Below, in pieces: positions 49,001 to 58,784 of a DNA stretch of 64,000 nt. Position 1 is the stretch's first letter, and each line of letters opens with the position of its first letter. A program made the position numbers and the translations under genes. Under the pieces are notes generated by a model that did not search any database, was not told the origin of the DNA, and saw nothing but the letters and a program-made list of their open reading frames with translations. Source of the stretch: a cyanobacterium endosymbiont of Epithemia clementina EcSB. Lineage in GTDB: Bacteria; Cyanobacteriota; Cyanobacteriia; Cyanobacteriales; Microcystaceae. Location: positions 365,110-429,109 of the forward strand of contig NZ_CP123991.1 in NCBI RefSeq assembly GCF_029919255.1. Reading direction: 5' to 3'.

Positions 49001-49704
49001 AGCCCTTACCTGAAGTTCCTTTGCTCAACAAGATTAAACTAGATAGCACAGATTTTATACCTCATATTGAACAAATACAAAACGAAATTAGTAGTGAAAA
49101 AAAACGTCTTGAAGGAATGGAACCAGTCAATATGTTGGCCTTGGAAGAATATGAAAAAACTCATAGCAGATTAACTGAATTAACCGAAAAATTATCGATT
49201 ATAGAGATAGAAAGAACAGAATTATTATTGAGAATAGAGAATTTTACTACTTTAAGATATCGTTCCTTTAAAGAAGCATTTGATGCAATTAATGAAAACT
49301 TTAAAACTATTTTTGCCACTCTTTCTGATGGGGATGGCTATTTACAATTAGACAATGAAGATAAACCCTTTGAAGGCGGGTTAAACCTAGTTGCCCATCC
49401 TAAGGGAAAACCAGTCCAGAGGTTAAGTTCCATGTCAGGAGGAGAAAAATCTTTAACAGCTTTAAGTTTTATTTTTTCTTTGCAAAAATACCGTCCTTCT
49501 CCTTTCTATGCTTTCGATGAAGTAGATATGTTTTTAGATGGGGCAAATGTGGAAAGATTATCAAAAATGATTAAAAAACAGGCGCAACAAGCCCAATTCA
49601 TCGTAGTTAGTTTACGTCGTCCTATGATTGAAGCGTCGGAAAGGACTATCGGGGTAACTCAAGCAAGGGGTGCTTATACTCAAGTATTAGGGATTAAATT
49701 ATAA
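46024..49704 (+). CDS. smc: Chromosome segregation ATPase SMC
   Basis: A 1226-residue condensin protein that organises and separates the chromosome as a homodimer. Walker A GPNGSGKS is at 32-39 in the N-terminal head. Long coiled coils run from about 190 to 530 and 700 to 1040, flanking the hinge (VYGLVAQLGQVNPRYQLALE to GGSKPK, about 560-710). The C-terminal head has the ABC signature LSSMSGGEKSLTALS and Walker B FYAFDEVDMFLDGAN, followed by the D-loop and VVSLRRPMIEASE. All elements are present and the length is normal for cyanobacteria. The coiled-coil halves are unusually lysine-, asparagine- and glutamine-rich, consistent with A+T pressure. Confidence 0.97.
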   Translation: MVHIKHIELSHFKSFGGTTSIPFMTGFTVVSGPNGSGKSNILDALLFCLGLATSKGMRAERLPDLVNHDHINNGKTQETSVSVIFDVSNFSDLQEFSRNSSFISQVAVANNNGNGDENTLLNECEQINSKRLLSSSEWTVTRRLRVKKGGNYSSNYYINGEPCNVSELHEQLNRLRIYPEGYNVVLQGDVTRIISMNSKERRQIIDELAGVAEFDRKIEKTKETLEEVREREERCRIIETELRRSLEKLAADRIKAEKYQKLKTKVHEKEQWMIVLFWYSLQQKVICLTSQISKGEQEVSQLKETLINLTQQIKKTSNELDQLNCQVKALGEDEQLNVASKLATKKAQKIQLQQRQKELMTQVQEKQKSLEQTQIMLTQFEETFIQLTQDSLELETNTIPFLKQKRDRIYQTLEMGREQANAIAETSDAWIQEQMSISRKISVLQNTLNPQKSQQARLTERRHQLENLIVDESQQLQITEEELNNQQQELKTLSNQITTSIEQIQTIAQQLAATETAQSILQETQDRLIKEHREKQRQLDRLEASQQAQQEVQGTYAAQLVLTSDLPGVYGLVAQLGQVNPRYQLALEISAGARLGYVVVEDDTIAAAGINLLKQAKAGRATFLPMSKIRSSKVQNNPLLRQSSGFIDFAVNLVICKLEYSKIFSYVFGNTIVFETLKDARSHIGKQRIVTLEGELIETSGAMTGGSKPKQSNICFGTLLKKGSEEIKFITNRINNLDNLLSINKSKITDKVTKVKELSLTLTEAKHNEREQQLKCQQLDKEIKKLTDQKRKLNLQLGTHKEELKVIVSKLVILEAEITIFESKLNAKQQQLSELEKSQINSEWQKIQLLIKTQENQLNEREKDLRKGEEKIKDSQGKAQQIWEKINEKKKLIEWDKSKKIAIANEQETLTKQLNEITDQIQKLESSLKQLNFKLGEIKKERDLYESTLYSLQNNQQQKTWKLEKLEMIQQDRKEALIRLKEQLKSQKAQLPEPLPEVPLLNKIKLDSTDFIPHIEQIQNEISSEKKRLEGMEPVNMLALEEYEKTHSRLTELTEKLSIIEIERTELLLRIENFTTLRYRSFKEAFDAINENFKTIFATLSDGDGYLQLDNEDKPFEGGLNLVAHPKGKPVQRLSSMSGGEKSLTALSFIFSLQKYRPSPFYAFDEVDMFLDGANVERLSKMIKKQAQQAQFIVVSLRRPMIEASERTIGVTQARGAYTQVLGIKL

Positions 49705-50109
49705 ATAATAATTTAGTAATTTCTTCTACGACACTCTCTTAACCTATATGATATCTGTATATTATCTTTACTTGGTCTAATCTTGAGAAAAAATTTTGCT
49801 TACTAAAATAATGTAGACGTTTTGCTAGGATTTAAACTGGGGAAAATGCCTGAGTTAGTGATTTTCTACTATAAAAGATAGACTATCAAGTCTAACCAAT
49901 AGACAAATTGATTTAAGAAATCCGGCTAATTCAAGCAAGCTGTTTTTTATGGAAAAAATAATGCAGAAAGTTCTTTTAATTTAAGAGCAAAATTTTAGAG
50001 GTAACTACTCAAGATTTGCCCTTCCTTTCATTAAGCTCAAAAAAGTAGATTTAAAAGTTAGAAACCTAGCTATTTTTTACAAAATTCTAAAAGCTACTAT
50101 AATCTACAG

Positions 50110-50720
50110 AATGACCTTAGATAAGCTAGTATTCCCCGTATGCAAAAGCATTGTCATCATCCGCTATATAAATGGTACTGACTTCCACTTCAATCAACCG
50201 CTGTAGCATTTTCCCAGAAATACTGTTTCCAACTTCTTTGGCAATGACCGGAATAGTAGGTTTACTACTTTATTGATTTTATTAAGATAGACCCTTAAAA
50301 TTAGTATTTCCTTAGCTTTGAATAGATTCTTGGGGGAGATTAATCTAAAAAACTAGAACATCAGTCTGTAAAAGTTTAAAAACTTGAGAAGATTGTTTTA
50401 TCCTATAAGTTTAATTGAACTGTACAGATGCTGAATTAGCAAATAAAAGAATATATAGGATAATTATCCTGATATTGAAAGTCTCAGCTAACTCTGTTTT
50501 TTCAATCGCCACGCGTTGCAACCCTAACTCTATAGCTAAATTATGGGTTTGAACAATTTTTCCTGAACAAAAATTGATGTTTTTCATCTAGGGTTTTCCC
50601 CGTCATCATGAAGGCAATGATAACGGGTGTATAGAGGGACTTCCCTAAAAATATTGGAGAAAGGTCAACTTTATTGAGCTCCAACTCTAGCAAACAGCTG
50701 TAAATGAACTGATAATGGTC
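50110..50720 (-). pseudogene. fni: Dead type 2 isopentenyl-diphosphate delta-isomerase
   Basis: On the minus strand, blocks follow the order of this FMN enzyme: a broken N-terminal lead, then PVIIAFMMTGKT (ISSMTGG motif). Next is NLAIELGLQRVAIEKTELAE, which equals the LGVGSQRAALE region. After it come ILLFANSASVQLN and LQTDVLVF, stop, INLPQESIQS (HLNPLQE motif), then PTIPVIAKEVGNSISGKMLQ with RLIEVEVSTIYIADDDN (VPVIVKEVGxGIS and IDVAGAGG). At least two frameshifts and five stops are present and the C-terminal third is missing. The MEP pathway supplies both isoprene units through IspH, so loss of this isomerase is tolerable (pathway knowledge). Confidence 0.87.
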
Positions 50721-51563
50721 TAACCAATTGCTAAGAGCGCAAAATTGTAAATCTTATTCCAGACAAATTTGCAATTAGTAATTTCCGCGTATCTAGTCTG
50801 GGTGTTACTTATTACAGTTATTTATGATTTAGTCACTCGCTATCAACATATAATAAATGTTTTAAATTAAAGAAGGATAGTTAACCATTGCTATCAAAAT
50901 AGAGTAAATAAGTAAGCTTAAATAAATCTAAAATAGACAAGTAATTATAAATTAACAATAATTGGGATATTAGTTTGCCTAAAAACCAAGAATTATCAGA
51001 GCTAACTTACAACATGAAAATTGCATATAAATTGAGGACAAAAGCATTTTTTTACTTTTAAATACAAAACAATAGAAGTTTTTTAAAAGAAATTATATTG
51101 GGTATAATTACAAGAGAATATAATGTTAAAAACAGTTTATAGGTATTTCTTTTAAGAAAGATAAGAATTATGAATTTTCATAAAAGGTGAAAAAAAACAA
51201 CATAGTAATTCTACAGACCCAAAGAAAAATGAACACAACTAAACATCATAGAAATGTTAGGAATTAAATCATTATTTAATTTATGTGTTTTAAACAAGTA
51301 AATTAAAACAGAACAATCTTGTAGAATTAGTAGATAAATATGTAAATAAAGCCAGAAAATTACTGCAATAATAAAGTTGCAAATACTATATTTTATTCGA
51401 AAGTTTTTTGCTAAAATTAGATAAAATTAACTCATAAAAATTGAAATAAAGAAATTTTTGATTGATTTCAATTTGCGATTAAAACCTTCTAGTATTTCTT
51501 AAATAATTACCTAATCAAAATGGGTAATAGTTTCTAACCTAGATTTTTTTTTACGCTTATTGG

Positions 51564-51830
51564 TTAATTAAAATAATTTAAATAACCAAACTTAGTTTTT
51601 ATAAAAAAATTGTAAATTATTTTTACTGTTAATAATACTCTTGAGAGAGTTTGCAAAGTTTTACACGTATGCTTAAATTTAAATCTTTTTTTTCGATTAA
51701 ATATATTTCTTGAAATATTAGCTTTTGCTCTTATTGAGCTATGATAAAATTTATCTGCTCCTACTACTTCAACTTGTGACATTAGCTGATTAACAATATT
51801 TTTGTAAAGTTTCTTACTCTTTATACGCAC
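51564..51830 (-). pseudogene. Open fragment resembling a transposase C-terminus
   Basis: An 88-residue minus-strand frame that is intact from ATG to stop: VEVVGADKFYHSSIRAKANI, then RNIFNRKKRFKFKHTCKTLQ and LSRVLLTVKIIYNFFIKTKF. The basic composition and an F/L-TV-IIYNF end recall the C-termini of small IS transposases (IS1-like), where a final aromatic NF motif is common. The codons are as A+T-rich as the spacer. It could equally be chance; I give it low confidence. Confidence 0.3.
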
Positions 51831-52770
51831 CTTTTAAATTTTGATCAAAATCTTTTTACTCGAAGTCTTTAGCTCTTTTCCTATTTCTCCAATTTTTCTT
51901 GTTTATATATTTTTTAAAGTTATTTTTTGATTTAAAAAATAATAATTTTAGATGATATTTTTATTAAAAAAACTTAAATTTACTATCTATAATTTTAGCT
52001 TAAATTTTTAATTTTTTCTTCATTTTTTATCTATTAAATTTATCTATTTATAGATATTTTTATGTAATTTTTTATGGAAAATATTTTTATATTTCTATAT
52101 TTAAAATATTTTATTTGATTTAATTTAATCCTTGTAAAACAAGATTAAATACAAGCTAACATTCAGTTTTTTTGTTTATTACACTTACAATAAGTAATAC
52201 TTGATTTTTATAGGGTCAAGATTTTACCTATTAAATATAATCTAAGATTTTATGCTGTCAGTTTAAAATAAAATAAAGCATTAAAATTACTGTTTTTTTA
52301 TAAAAAAAAGATTTTAATAGGTTAATTTTTAACAATCATAGATTATTGGCATTAAATAAAAGCTTATGAAACTACCGTAAGAATAAAATATAAATATGAT
52401 TTATCGTAAATAGCTAAATAAATATTGTATTTAAAACACATTTTATGAAAAACTGTAGGAATAATATCAATTAAACTTTCAGTAGTTAATATTTTTTCAA
52501 GAAAAAGTCTAAAAAATATTAGGATATATTGAATATTTCAATTATTATTTTTGCCTATACTTTAGACACTTATATCATTGCCACTTAAAAAACTTCCACT
52601 TAATTTGACTTCCCCAGTGAAAAAGGAATGAGCTAATCCCTAAATACACCGATATTCAATCAAAACAAACATTTACTACCAGCAATAATAACTATAACTG
52701 TATTATGTATTATTTTGGCTGTTCTCTCGTCATAGGACGTTTTTTTTTGTTTTGGACTTCAGAAGTAGCC

Positions 52771-52804
52771 AAAATAGGACAGTTACAAAACTGTCCTATT
52801 TTTC
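52771..52804 (+). terminator. Orphan intrinsic terminator
   Basis: Bases 52771-52784 pair with 52789-52802 around loop ACAA; the stem has AGGACAG/CTGTCCT and is followed by TTTTC. This is a textbook intrinsic terminator on the plus strand (and A-rich on the left, so it could act both ways), yet no intact gene ends within 3 kb upstream. It may terminate a small RNA or be a leftover of a lost gene. Confidence 0.65.
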
Positions 52805-52885
52805 TTGCCTATTGAAAATAACAACAGTATAATATACCTAGATTCGGTACCAATTTCGATGAATCGTGGTGTGAGAAGAATAAGC

Positions 52886-52934
52886 AGAAAAGCATTTGGG
52901 GTCGAAACATGGCGAGACTCCCAAGTGCTTTTCT
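52886..52934. repeat. Long imperfect hairpin between the orphan terminator and glpK
   Basis: Bases 52886-52900 pair with 52920-52934 (15 pairs including one G-T), and a 19-base loop with GTC/GAC potential lies between. The stem has G:C content above that of the surroundings. It is 295 bases before the glpK start. It could be a terminator, a leader structure or part of a small RNA. Confidence 0.45.
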
Positions 52935-53228
52935 CATCAGAGTAGGAAGTACTAGTTTTAAAGTCTCAGTAGTACTGAACCTCCATATAAGTGATTAACT
53001 TAAATTCGGTTTTCGGCCTTAAAACAAATTTAAGGGGTTAAGTTACTTGTCAAACAGTCTCATGGTGAGGGTTTTGGCTGATTTGATTATAGATAAAAGG
53101 TCTTAATCATATATAAGACAGTCTATGGATATTGTCTTAAGCCTTGGCAGCTCAAAATTATTCACGATGACGATCCAAAGAATTTTCAATAAGAAATGCT
53201 TTGGACAACCTATTACTAATGATAGCCA

Positions 53229-54731
53229 ATGACAATAAAACACGACAAATATATCCTGGCGATAGACTTAGGAACTACGGGGAACCGTGCAATTATTTTT
53301 AATAAAGAAGGCACGATTGCTGCTCAGGCATATAAAGAATTAACCCAACATTATCCTCATCCGGGTTGGTTAGAACACGATGCAACAGAAATTTGGCAAG
53401 ATACCCTTAGCGTTATTGATCAAGTTCTGGAAAAAAAACAAATAGAGATTACTGCAATCGCAGCCATTGGTTTAACCGTACAACGAGAAACCTGTCTCTT
53501 ATGGAATAAGACCACGGGAAAACCCCTACATAAAGCCATTGTCTGGCAAGACCGTCGTACTTCCGATCTATGTTGTGAACTACGCAAACAGGGAATATCA
53601 TCTAAAATTACTCAAAAAACTGGTCTAATCCTCGATCCCTACTTCTCCGCTACTAAACTTGCCTGGTTGATCAATTGGGTTAAAGAAAACAAGCCCCTAG
53701 TCAACTTCGAGAACGTTATCGCTGGAACTATTGACACTTGGATGCTATGGAACCTAACAGGGGGTAAAGTTCACGCTACCGATCATAGTAATGCCTGTCG
53801 TACTATGTTAATGAACATCGATAGCCTAACTTGGGACCCAGATTTATTAGAATTGTTTAGCATTCCACCAACTCTCATGCCAAAAATTCAAGAAAGTATG
53901 AGCTTTTTTGGTAAAACTGATGCTAACATATTAGGGGCGGAAATTCCTATCACCGCCATTTTTGGTGATCAACAGGCCTCCCTATTTGCCCACGGTTGTG
54001 ACCGTAAAGGATTACTTAAATGCACTTATGGAACCGGCTCTTTCCTAATTTTGCAGGCTGGGAAAGAAGTCATGCGCTCCAGAAATCAACTCCTTTCTAC
54101 TGTTGCTTGGACAACAAATAACTCTGCTAACTATGCCCTAGAAGGAGCCATCTTTACCTCTGGAGCAGCAGTTCAATGGTTACGTGATGGCATAAAATTA
54201 ATTGGTAGCGCGGCCGAAACTGAAGCTGTGGCCCGTCAGGTTTCTGATACTAATGGAGTTTACTTTGTCCCTGCGTTGAGTGGATTAGGAGCGCCTCATT
54301 GGGATATGTCAGCCAGGGGAGCATTTTTAGGTATAACTGGAGGAGCCCAGCGAGAACACATGGTAAGAGCAGTATTAGAAGCGATCGCTTACCAAGTGAA
54401 AGAAGTAGTCGAAGCTGTCAATAAAGGGTCAGACATGGGAGTAGCTCGTCTCAAGGTTGATGGAGGTGCTTCCCAAAACAATTTTTTAATGCAGTTTCAA
54501 GCTGATGCTTTAGGAATTCCGGTGGAACGTCCTGCAATACTAGATGCCACCGCCCAAGGTGCCGCTTTTGGGGCTGGATTGACCGTTGGTTTTTGGGACA
54601 GTTATGATAACCTAATTGCTACCCGTAAAATTGATCGAGTTTTTAACCCTGGAGACAATGCCTCTAAGGTTCAAGCTAACTTTATTCCTTGGCAACGAGC
54701 AGTAGAACGGGCTAAAAACTGGGTTCAATAG
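53229..54731 (+). CDS. glpK: Glycerol kinase
   Basis: A 500-residue FGGY-family kinase that phosphorylates glycerol to glycerol-3-phosphate. Landmarks are the phosphate-binding AIDLGTTGNRAIIF at the N-terminus, KAIVWQDRRT, the FGDQQASLFAHGCDRKG block, TYGTGSFLILQAG, GAIFTSGAAVQWLRDGIK and PALSGLGAPHWD, and the C-terminal DGGASQNNFLMQFQADALG signature. The length is normal and the frame intact. A HIP1 octamer lies at 54381-54388. A strong terminator (54750-54797) lies 19 bases after the stop. Retention could reflect use of host glycerol, but that is speculation. Confidence 0.97.
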   Translation: MTIKHDKYILAIDLGTTGNRAIIFNKEGTIAAQAYKELTQHYPHPGWLEHDATEIWQDTLSVIDQVLEKKQIEITAIAAIGLTVQRETCLLWNKTTGKPLHKAIVWQDRRTSDLCCELRKQGISSKITQKTGLILDPYFSATKLAWLINWVKENKPLVNFENVIAGTIDTWMLWNLTGGKVHATDHSNACRTMLMNIDSLTWDPDLLELFSIPPTLMPKIQESMSFFGKTDANILGAEIPITAIFGDQQASLFAHGCDRKGLLKCTYGTGSFLILQAGKEVMRSRNQLLSTVAWTTNNSANYALEGAIFTSGAAVQWLRDGIKLIGSAAETEAVARQVSDTNGVYFVPALSGLGAPHWDMSARGAFLGITGGAQREHMVRAVLEAIAYQVKEVVEAVNKGSDMGVARLKVDGGASQNNFLMQFQADALGIPVERPAILDATAQGAAFGAGLTVGFWDSYDNLIATRKIDRVFNPGDNASKVQANFIPWQRAVERAKNWVQ

Positions 54732-54749
54732 TCTATCCTCAAAACGGGA

Positions 54750-54797
54750 CTGATCCCCCGATGTATCACTCTTTTGACTGATACACCGGGGGATCAG
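54750..54797 (+). terminator. glpK terminator
   Basis: CTGATCCCCCG (54750-54760) pairs with CGGGGGATCAG (54787-54797), with an inner GTATCA/TGATAC extension and a 10-base loop. It is one of the most G:C-rich hairpins in the window and starts 19 bases after the glpK stop. There is no T-run. Confidence 0.75.
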
Positions 54798-55602
54798 AAA
54801 GTGAACTGTTCCTTACTCTTTGTTTTACAGTATGCTCTATATTCATTCATCGCAATTAGTAAATATCAACCAAAGTCCTCATCTATAAAGTTATTTAAGT
54901 TTACTTTATTTAAATTAATATCTTTTATCTTTGTGTGACACTGCAGCTTGGCTGTTTCTTATGTCTCATCAGAGCGATACAATCGACAAGAGGGATTAAA
55001 CAAATCTAGGTCGGAAATTGAAAATAGTACAATTCAAGTGAGGTTGTCTATCCCATATTCAATATAGAACCACTTTAAAATTGTTAATCTCATGACGACT
55101 GCTATAGATCAACTTGAACCTGCCCCGAAGGGAGTGTGGTCAGTTATGAACTTTGCTATCTCAAAGATGGATATGAAATGCTCCGCCATCAGCTTTCTTT
55201 ATATACTCAAGGTGATCTAGAAAGAAAATGTCGTATTGAGGGAAGTGACAGAATTCCTTTTGTGGCAACGTAGTTGTTTTTAAGTTTCTCTCTTCATTAG
55301 CCTGTTGTTAGATCCAATTTAATCGGTAATAAGGACTTTATCTATGAAATAATCATTCTTGACTCAGAATTTATTAACTTTCTCATTGACCCGATTAAGA
55401 CTTCTACAGAAGTTCGGTTTGCCGATTTTTATCGAGTATTCTATGGCAGATTACTGCACCTAGAAAAATCTTCTTCATCATCCCTTTACAGCAACTTTCA
55501 AATGTGAAAACTATATCAGAGCGTTAAGTGGAGGAGAAAAAGGTTAAATGCAATGTTTGATAGATGCTACATCTATACCATTTCCTAAAAAACTGCCGTT
55601 GA
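54798..55602. other. Spacer with a dead cyanobacterial gene
   Basis: Apart from the pseudogene at 55092-55520, nothing assignable is seen between the glpK terminator and the next gene. Confidence 0.45.
55092..55520 (+). pseudogene. Dead conserved cyanobacterial hypothetical gene
   Basis: It starts MTTAIDQLEPAPKGV, shifts frame, then reads ELCYLKDGYEMLRHQLSLYT with QGDLERKCRIEGSDRIPFVA, a stop and another shift, then IGNKDFIYEIIILDSEFINF, LIDPIKTSTEVRFADFYRVF and YGRLLHLEKSSSSSLYSNFQ. The pieces read as a helix-rich soluble protein like a conserved cyanobacterial family of unknown function. At least two frameshifts and a stop inactivate it. Confidence 0.7.
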
Positions 55603-55613
55603 ATGACATATTT

Positions 55614-55619
55614 AAGGAG
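55614..55619 (+). promoter_or_regulatory. Ribosome-binding site that sets the BioD-like gene start
   Basis: AAGGAG lies 7 bases before the GTG at 55627. It falls inside the longer open frame that begins with ATG at 55603, so it argues for the GTG as the true start. Confidence 0.75.
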
Positions 55620-55626
55620 TAACCTC

Positions 55627-56700
55627 GTGGCACTGTCAACAAAATATTTACTAGTTGGATCAATCGAAGCATGCAGTGGCAAGTCCGGAACAATTATCGG
55701 ACTTGCTCATCATTTAAAGCAAAAGGGATTTTCTGTGGCCTATGGTAAACCCGTCGGAACCTATTTGGAAGATGGCTCGACTCTAGATAAGGAAGCTGAT
55801 GTGCAGTTTATCACTGATGTCTTGGGCTTAAAGTCAACTCAAATGCGATCACCTTTGTTATTCCTGGAAACAAAAACTGTTGAGAAACGCCTCAAAGGGA
55901 CAGATACTAAAGACTATGCCCAATTGTTAAGCCAGTCCTATGGTGACATAGAAGCTGATGTGGTAATTCTCGAAGGAGCAGGAACACTATGGGAAGGAAG
56001 TTTATTTGACTTATCAGTAATGGATGTTGCTCATACGCTCGACGCGTCGATCATGTTAGTTGCCCGTTATCATTCACCTTTAGTGGTTGATAGCCTTATC
56101 AAAGCTAAGCAGCAATTAGGCGATCATCTGACAGGAGTGATTATTAATCATATTCCTGCCGACGAATTGGAATCCACTCAAATCCTAATTAAACCCTATC
56201 TCGAAAGCCAAGGAATTAAGATTTTAGGAATGTTGCCGTCGAGTAGTTTACTCCACAGCGTTAGTGTTCGCGAAATTGCGCACCAGTTAGAAGCAGATGT
56301 GTTATGTCGTGGTGATCGCTTAGATTTAATGGTGGAAAGTCTCACTATCGGGGCGATGAATGTTAACTCGGCGTTGGAATATTTTCGCCAAGGACGACAT
56401 AAAGCTGTGGTTACAGGGGGCGATCGCACAGACTTACAACTAGCTGCTTTGGAAACCTCCACCAGTTGTCTAATTTTAACTGGACACATTACCCCTCAAC
56501 CTTTAATCATCAACCGGGCTGAGGATTTAGAAGTCCCCATTCTTTCAGTTAATCTTGATACCTTACAAACAGTAGAAATTGTTGATAGCACCTTTGGAAC
56601 TGTTAGACTTCAAGAACAAATTAAAATAGATTGCATTGAACAATTAATGACTGAGTATTTTGATTTTGATAGATTGCTCAAAACCTTAGGACTTAGTTAA
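55627..56700 (+). CDS. BioD-like/DRTGG-domain protein (N-terminal phosphotransacetylase-type)
   Basis: A 357-residue protein whose first 210 residues are a P-loop domain of the dethiobiotin synthetase type ([20 protein letters not shown] with Gxxxx[32 protein letters not shown]), followed by a DRTGG domain ([38 protein letters not shown]). The same two domains precede the catalytic part in long phosphotransacetylases, but the catalytic domain is absent here, as in many cyanobacterial homologues. A regulatory or nucleotide-binding role is inferred. The GTG start at 55627 has an AAGGAG site. A HIP1 octamer lies at 56420-56427. Confidence 0.85.
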   Translation: MALSTKYLLVGSIEACSGKSGTIIGLAHHLKQKGFSVAYGKPVGTYLEDGSTLDKEADVQFITDVLGLKSTQMRSPLLFLETKTVEKRLKGTDTKDYAQLLSQSYGDIEADVVILEGAGTLWEGSLFDLSVMDVAHTLDASIMLVARYHSPLVVDSLIKAKQQLGDHLTGVIINHIPADELESTQILIKPYLESQGIKILGMLPSSSLLHSVSVREIAHQLEADVLCRGDRLDLMVESLTIGAMNVNSALEYFRQGRHKAVVTGGDRTDLQLAALETSTSCLILTGHITPQPLIINRAEDLEVPILSVNLDTLQTVEIVDSTFGTVRLQEQIKIDCIEQLMTEYFDFDRLLKTLGLS

Positions 56701-56784
56701 ATTGATGCTGGTGTATAAGTTAACTGGTGTTCAACTCTACATTCTACAATCAAGAATTTTGGATTTAAAAATTTTTTGGCTAAT

Positions 56785-58206
56785 ATGATAGAAACCCCAG
56801 ATAATCCCTTTTTCAATCTCAATTATGAACCCATTCTCGAAAATCTGGGTAGTGATTATTATGACAAAGTTGCTGCTGCTGAATTTCCCCAACAGATTCT
56901 TCGTTTCCGCAACAATGAGTTATTACCCTTGTTCGGATTATCTTCTGAAACTGTATCCGATAATCATTTCATTGAAGCGTTTGGTAAATTCCAGGGAGTT
57001 CGTCCTTTTTTAGCCTTACGTTATCATGGTTATCAATTTGGGCAGTATAATCCTCTTTTAGGAGATGGAAGGGGTTTTCTTTACGGACAAATACAGGGGA
57101 CAGACAATCAATTATATGATTTTGGAACTAAAGGATCCGGTCAAACTCCTTACTCTCGTGGTGGCGATGGTAGATTAACCTTGAAAGGGGGAATTAGAGA
57201 AGTATTAGCTGCCGAAGCGTTACATTTTTTGGGAGTAAAAACATCACGTTGTTTAAGTTTAATTGAAACTGGAGAGAAGCTATGGCGTGGAGATGAACCC
57301 TCCCCTGCTCGTTCATCAGTGATGATTCGTGTTAATCGCTCCCATATCCGTTTTGGTACTTTTGAACGGTTGTATTATCTGAAACGTCCCGATTTAATTC
57401 AGAAACTATTAGACCATGTTATTGATGTTTACTATCCCGAAATTGGTCAATCTTCAGACCGTTACCCCCTCTTTTATAGAGAATTAGTTAAACGAGTTGC
57501 TAAATTAGCAGCACAGTGGATGGCGGCAGGATTTTGTCATGGAGTATTAAACACAGATAATATGTCAATTACAGGAGAAAGTTTTGACTACGGTCCCTAT
57601 GCTTTTATTCCTACCTATAATCTAAAGTTTGTTGCTGCTTGTTTTGACGATGGCGGACGCTACAGTTATGGGAATCAATCGTTTATTTGTCGTTCAAATT
57701 TAGAGATGTTGCATCTCCCTTTGATGACGGTCATTCCTCTATCTATCTTGGAAGAAACTCTAGCAAAATTTGATGATTATTACCATCAGTTTTATCAAAA
57801 ATTAATCCTAAGAAGATTAGGATTTGATAATTTAATGATTGCTGAGGGACGAGATTTAGTGGAAAAAACATTAGAAGTTTTACAAGAAACCCAAATAAGC
57901 TATTTTGGATTTTTTAAAACTTTATCTCAACAGTTCAATTATCGATGGCGTGAAGACAGTTTAACTATTTTAGAAAACAAAACACTGCCCCGTGCTGATT
58001 GGCAAAGTTGGCGTAGAATTTATCATCGCATTCTAAATCAGTTACCTATAGAAATGATGGAAACAGTAGAAAACTGTTTGCAAGTTCATAATCCAAAAAT
58101 TAGTTTAGTAAAAGAAACTATTGAAACAGTTTGGGAAGCGATTACCTATAAAGATGATTGGCAACCTTTTTATAACTTAATTAAAAAACTACAATTAAAA
58201 GGGTGA
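56785..58206 (+). CDS. selO: SelO/YdiU-family protein adenylyltransferase
   Basis: A 473-residue pseudokinase-fold enzyme that, in characterised members, transfers AMP from ATP to protein side chains and helps redox homeostasis. Landmarks are [35 protein letters not shown], the [20 protein letters not shown] block (ATP-binding, diagnostic for SelO), [15 protein letters not shown] and [16 protein letters not shown] with the metal-binding NTDN and DYGPYAF motifs. The ATG at 56785 is preferred over TTG at 56776. A stretch of 75 bases separates it from the BioD-like gene, so co-transcription is possible. The full domain is present. Confidence 0.93.
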   Translation: MIETPDNPFFNLNYEPILENLGSDYYDKVAAAEFPQQILRFRNNELLPLFGLSSETVSDNHFIEAFGKFQGVRPFLALRYHGYQFGQYNPLLGDGRGFLYGQIQGTDNQLYDFGTKGSGQTPYSRGGDGRLTLKGGIREVLAAEALHFLGVKTSRCLSLIETGEKLWRGDEPSPARSSVMIRVNRSHIRFGTFERLYYLKRPDLIQKLLDHVIDVYYPEIGQSSDRYPLFYRELVKRVAKLAAQWMAAGFCHGVLNTDNMSITGESFDYGPYAFIPTYNLKFVAACFDDGGRYSYGNQSFICRSNLEMLHLPLMTVIPLSILEETLAKFDDYYHQFYQKLILRRLGFDNLMIAEGRDLVEKTLEVLQETQISYFGFFKTLSQQFNYRWREDSLTILENKTLPRADWQSWRRIYHRILNQLPIEMMETVENCLQVHNPKISLVKETIETVWEAITYKDDWQPFYNLIKKLQLKG

Positions 58207-58288
58207 CTGATATCCTATAAAGTCGTCTTTAATAAAATTTTTCATATTCCCCACAGTTTTTAAGAGGGAAAAGCCTAATAATTCAATT

Positions 58289-58332
58289 AGCCACATTGGT
58301 TGATAACCCTAAGGTTATCAACCAATGTGGCT
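58289..58332. terminator. Bidirectional terminator between selO and ssrA
   Basis: A perfect 20-bp stem (58289-58308 with 58313-58332) around loop CTAA lies between the convergent ends of selO (58206) and ssrA (58400). It is the only strong structure in the gap and can serve both transcripts. Confidence 0.75.
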
Positions 58333-58399
58333 TTGTCCAGCAAAAATACCCAGCTATGACCATAAGTTAGCTGAGCTTTTTTAAAATTAATGTTATTTA

Positions 58400-58784
58400 T
58401 GGAGCCGAGCAGAGTCGAACTGCTGTCCAGACTGGGTATTGACTGTCCGCTCATTCACAGGTTTAGTTCTTTTAATCCGCAGAACGGGAACCATTCTTTA
58501 TCCCGAATGGTGGGATACTCCAGTAAAGTCTTTACCCAATAGCTAACTAGAGATGGCTATAAAGTGCATCCGTTGGGGTTAGGCTTCTAGAACTTAACGG
58601 AGTCACCCTAGAAGCGAGCGGAACTTTTGAGAGTTCAGTTATGCAGCTACTGCTGCTCGCTCAAACTTGACGATTTTATTCGCAGTTACTTTTTTGTTTG
58701 AGCCTTGGATTTACGAGAGGAGACTCACTCTCGACCTGAATCACGGAGGAGCTTTCGCCAACCTGTCGAAACCGTTGCGGCCCC
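58400..58784 (-). ncRNA. ssrA: Transfer-messenger RNA (tmRNA)
   Basis: A one-piece tmRNA of about 385 bases on the minus strand that rescues stalled ribosomes. The 5' end GGGGCCGCAACGGTTTCGAC pairs through GGGGCCG with the 3' CGGCTCC, with A as discriminator and no encoded CCA. The T arm near the 3' end (GCAGTTCGACTCTGC) is normal. The tag reading frame (58639-58683) encodes ANKIVKFERAAVAA followed by TAA, ending in the AA that directs proteolysis. It lacks the split-gene form of some cyanobacteria. The intervening region is consistent with several pseudoknots. Confidence 0.96.

Larger units (their letters stand above)
49705..53228. other. 3.5 kb spacer with a dead fni gene and an orphan terminator
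   Basis: This is the longest gene-free stretch. It holds the dead isopentenyl-diphosphate isomerase (about 50110-50720), an 88-codon transposase-like fragment (51564-51830), an orphan terminator (52771-52804) and a hairpin before glpK (52886-52934). The parts 49705-50100, 50760-51560 and 51840-52560 are extremely A+T-rich and I see nothing in them. Confidence 0.55.
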
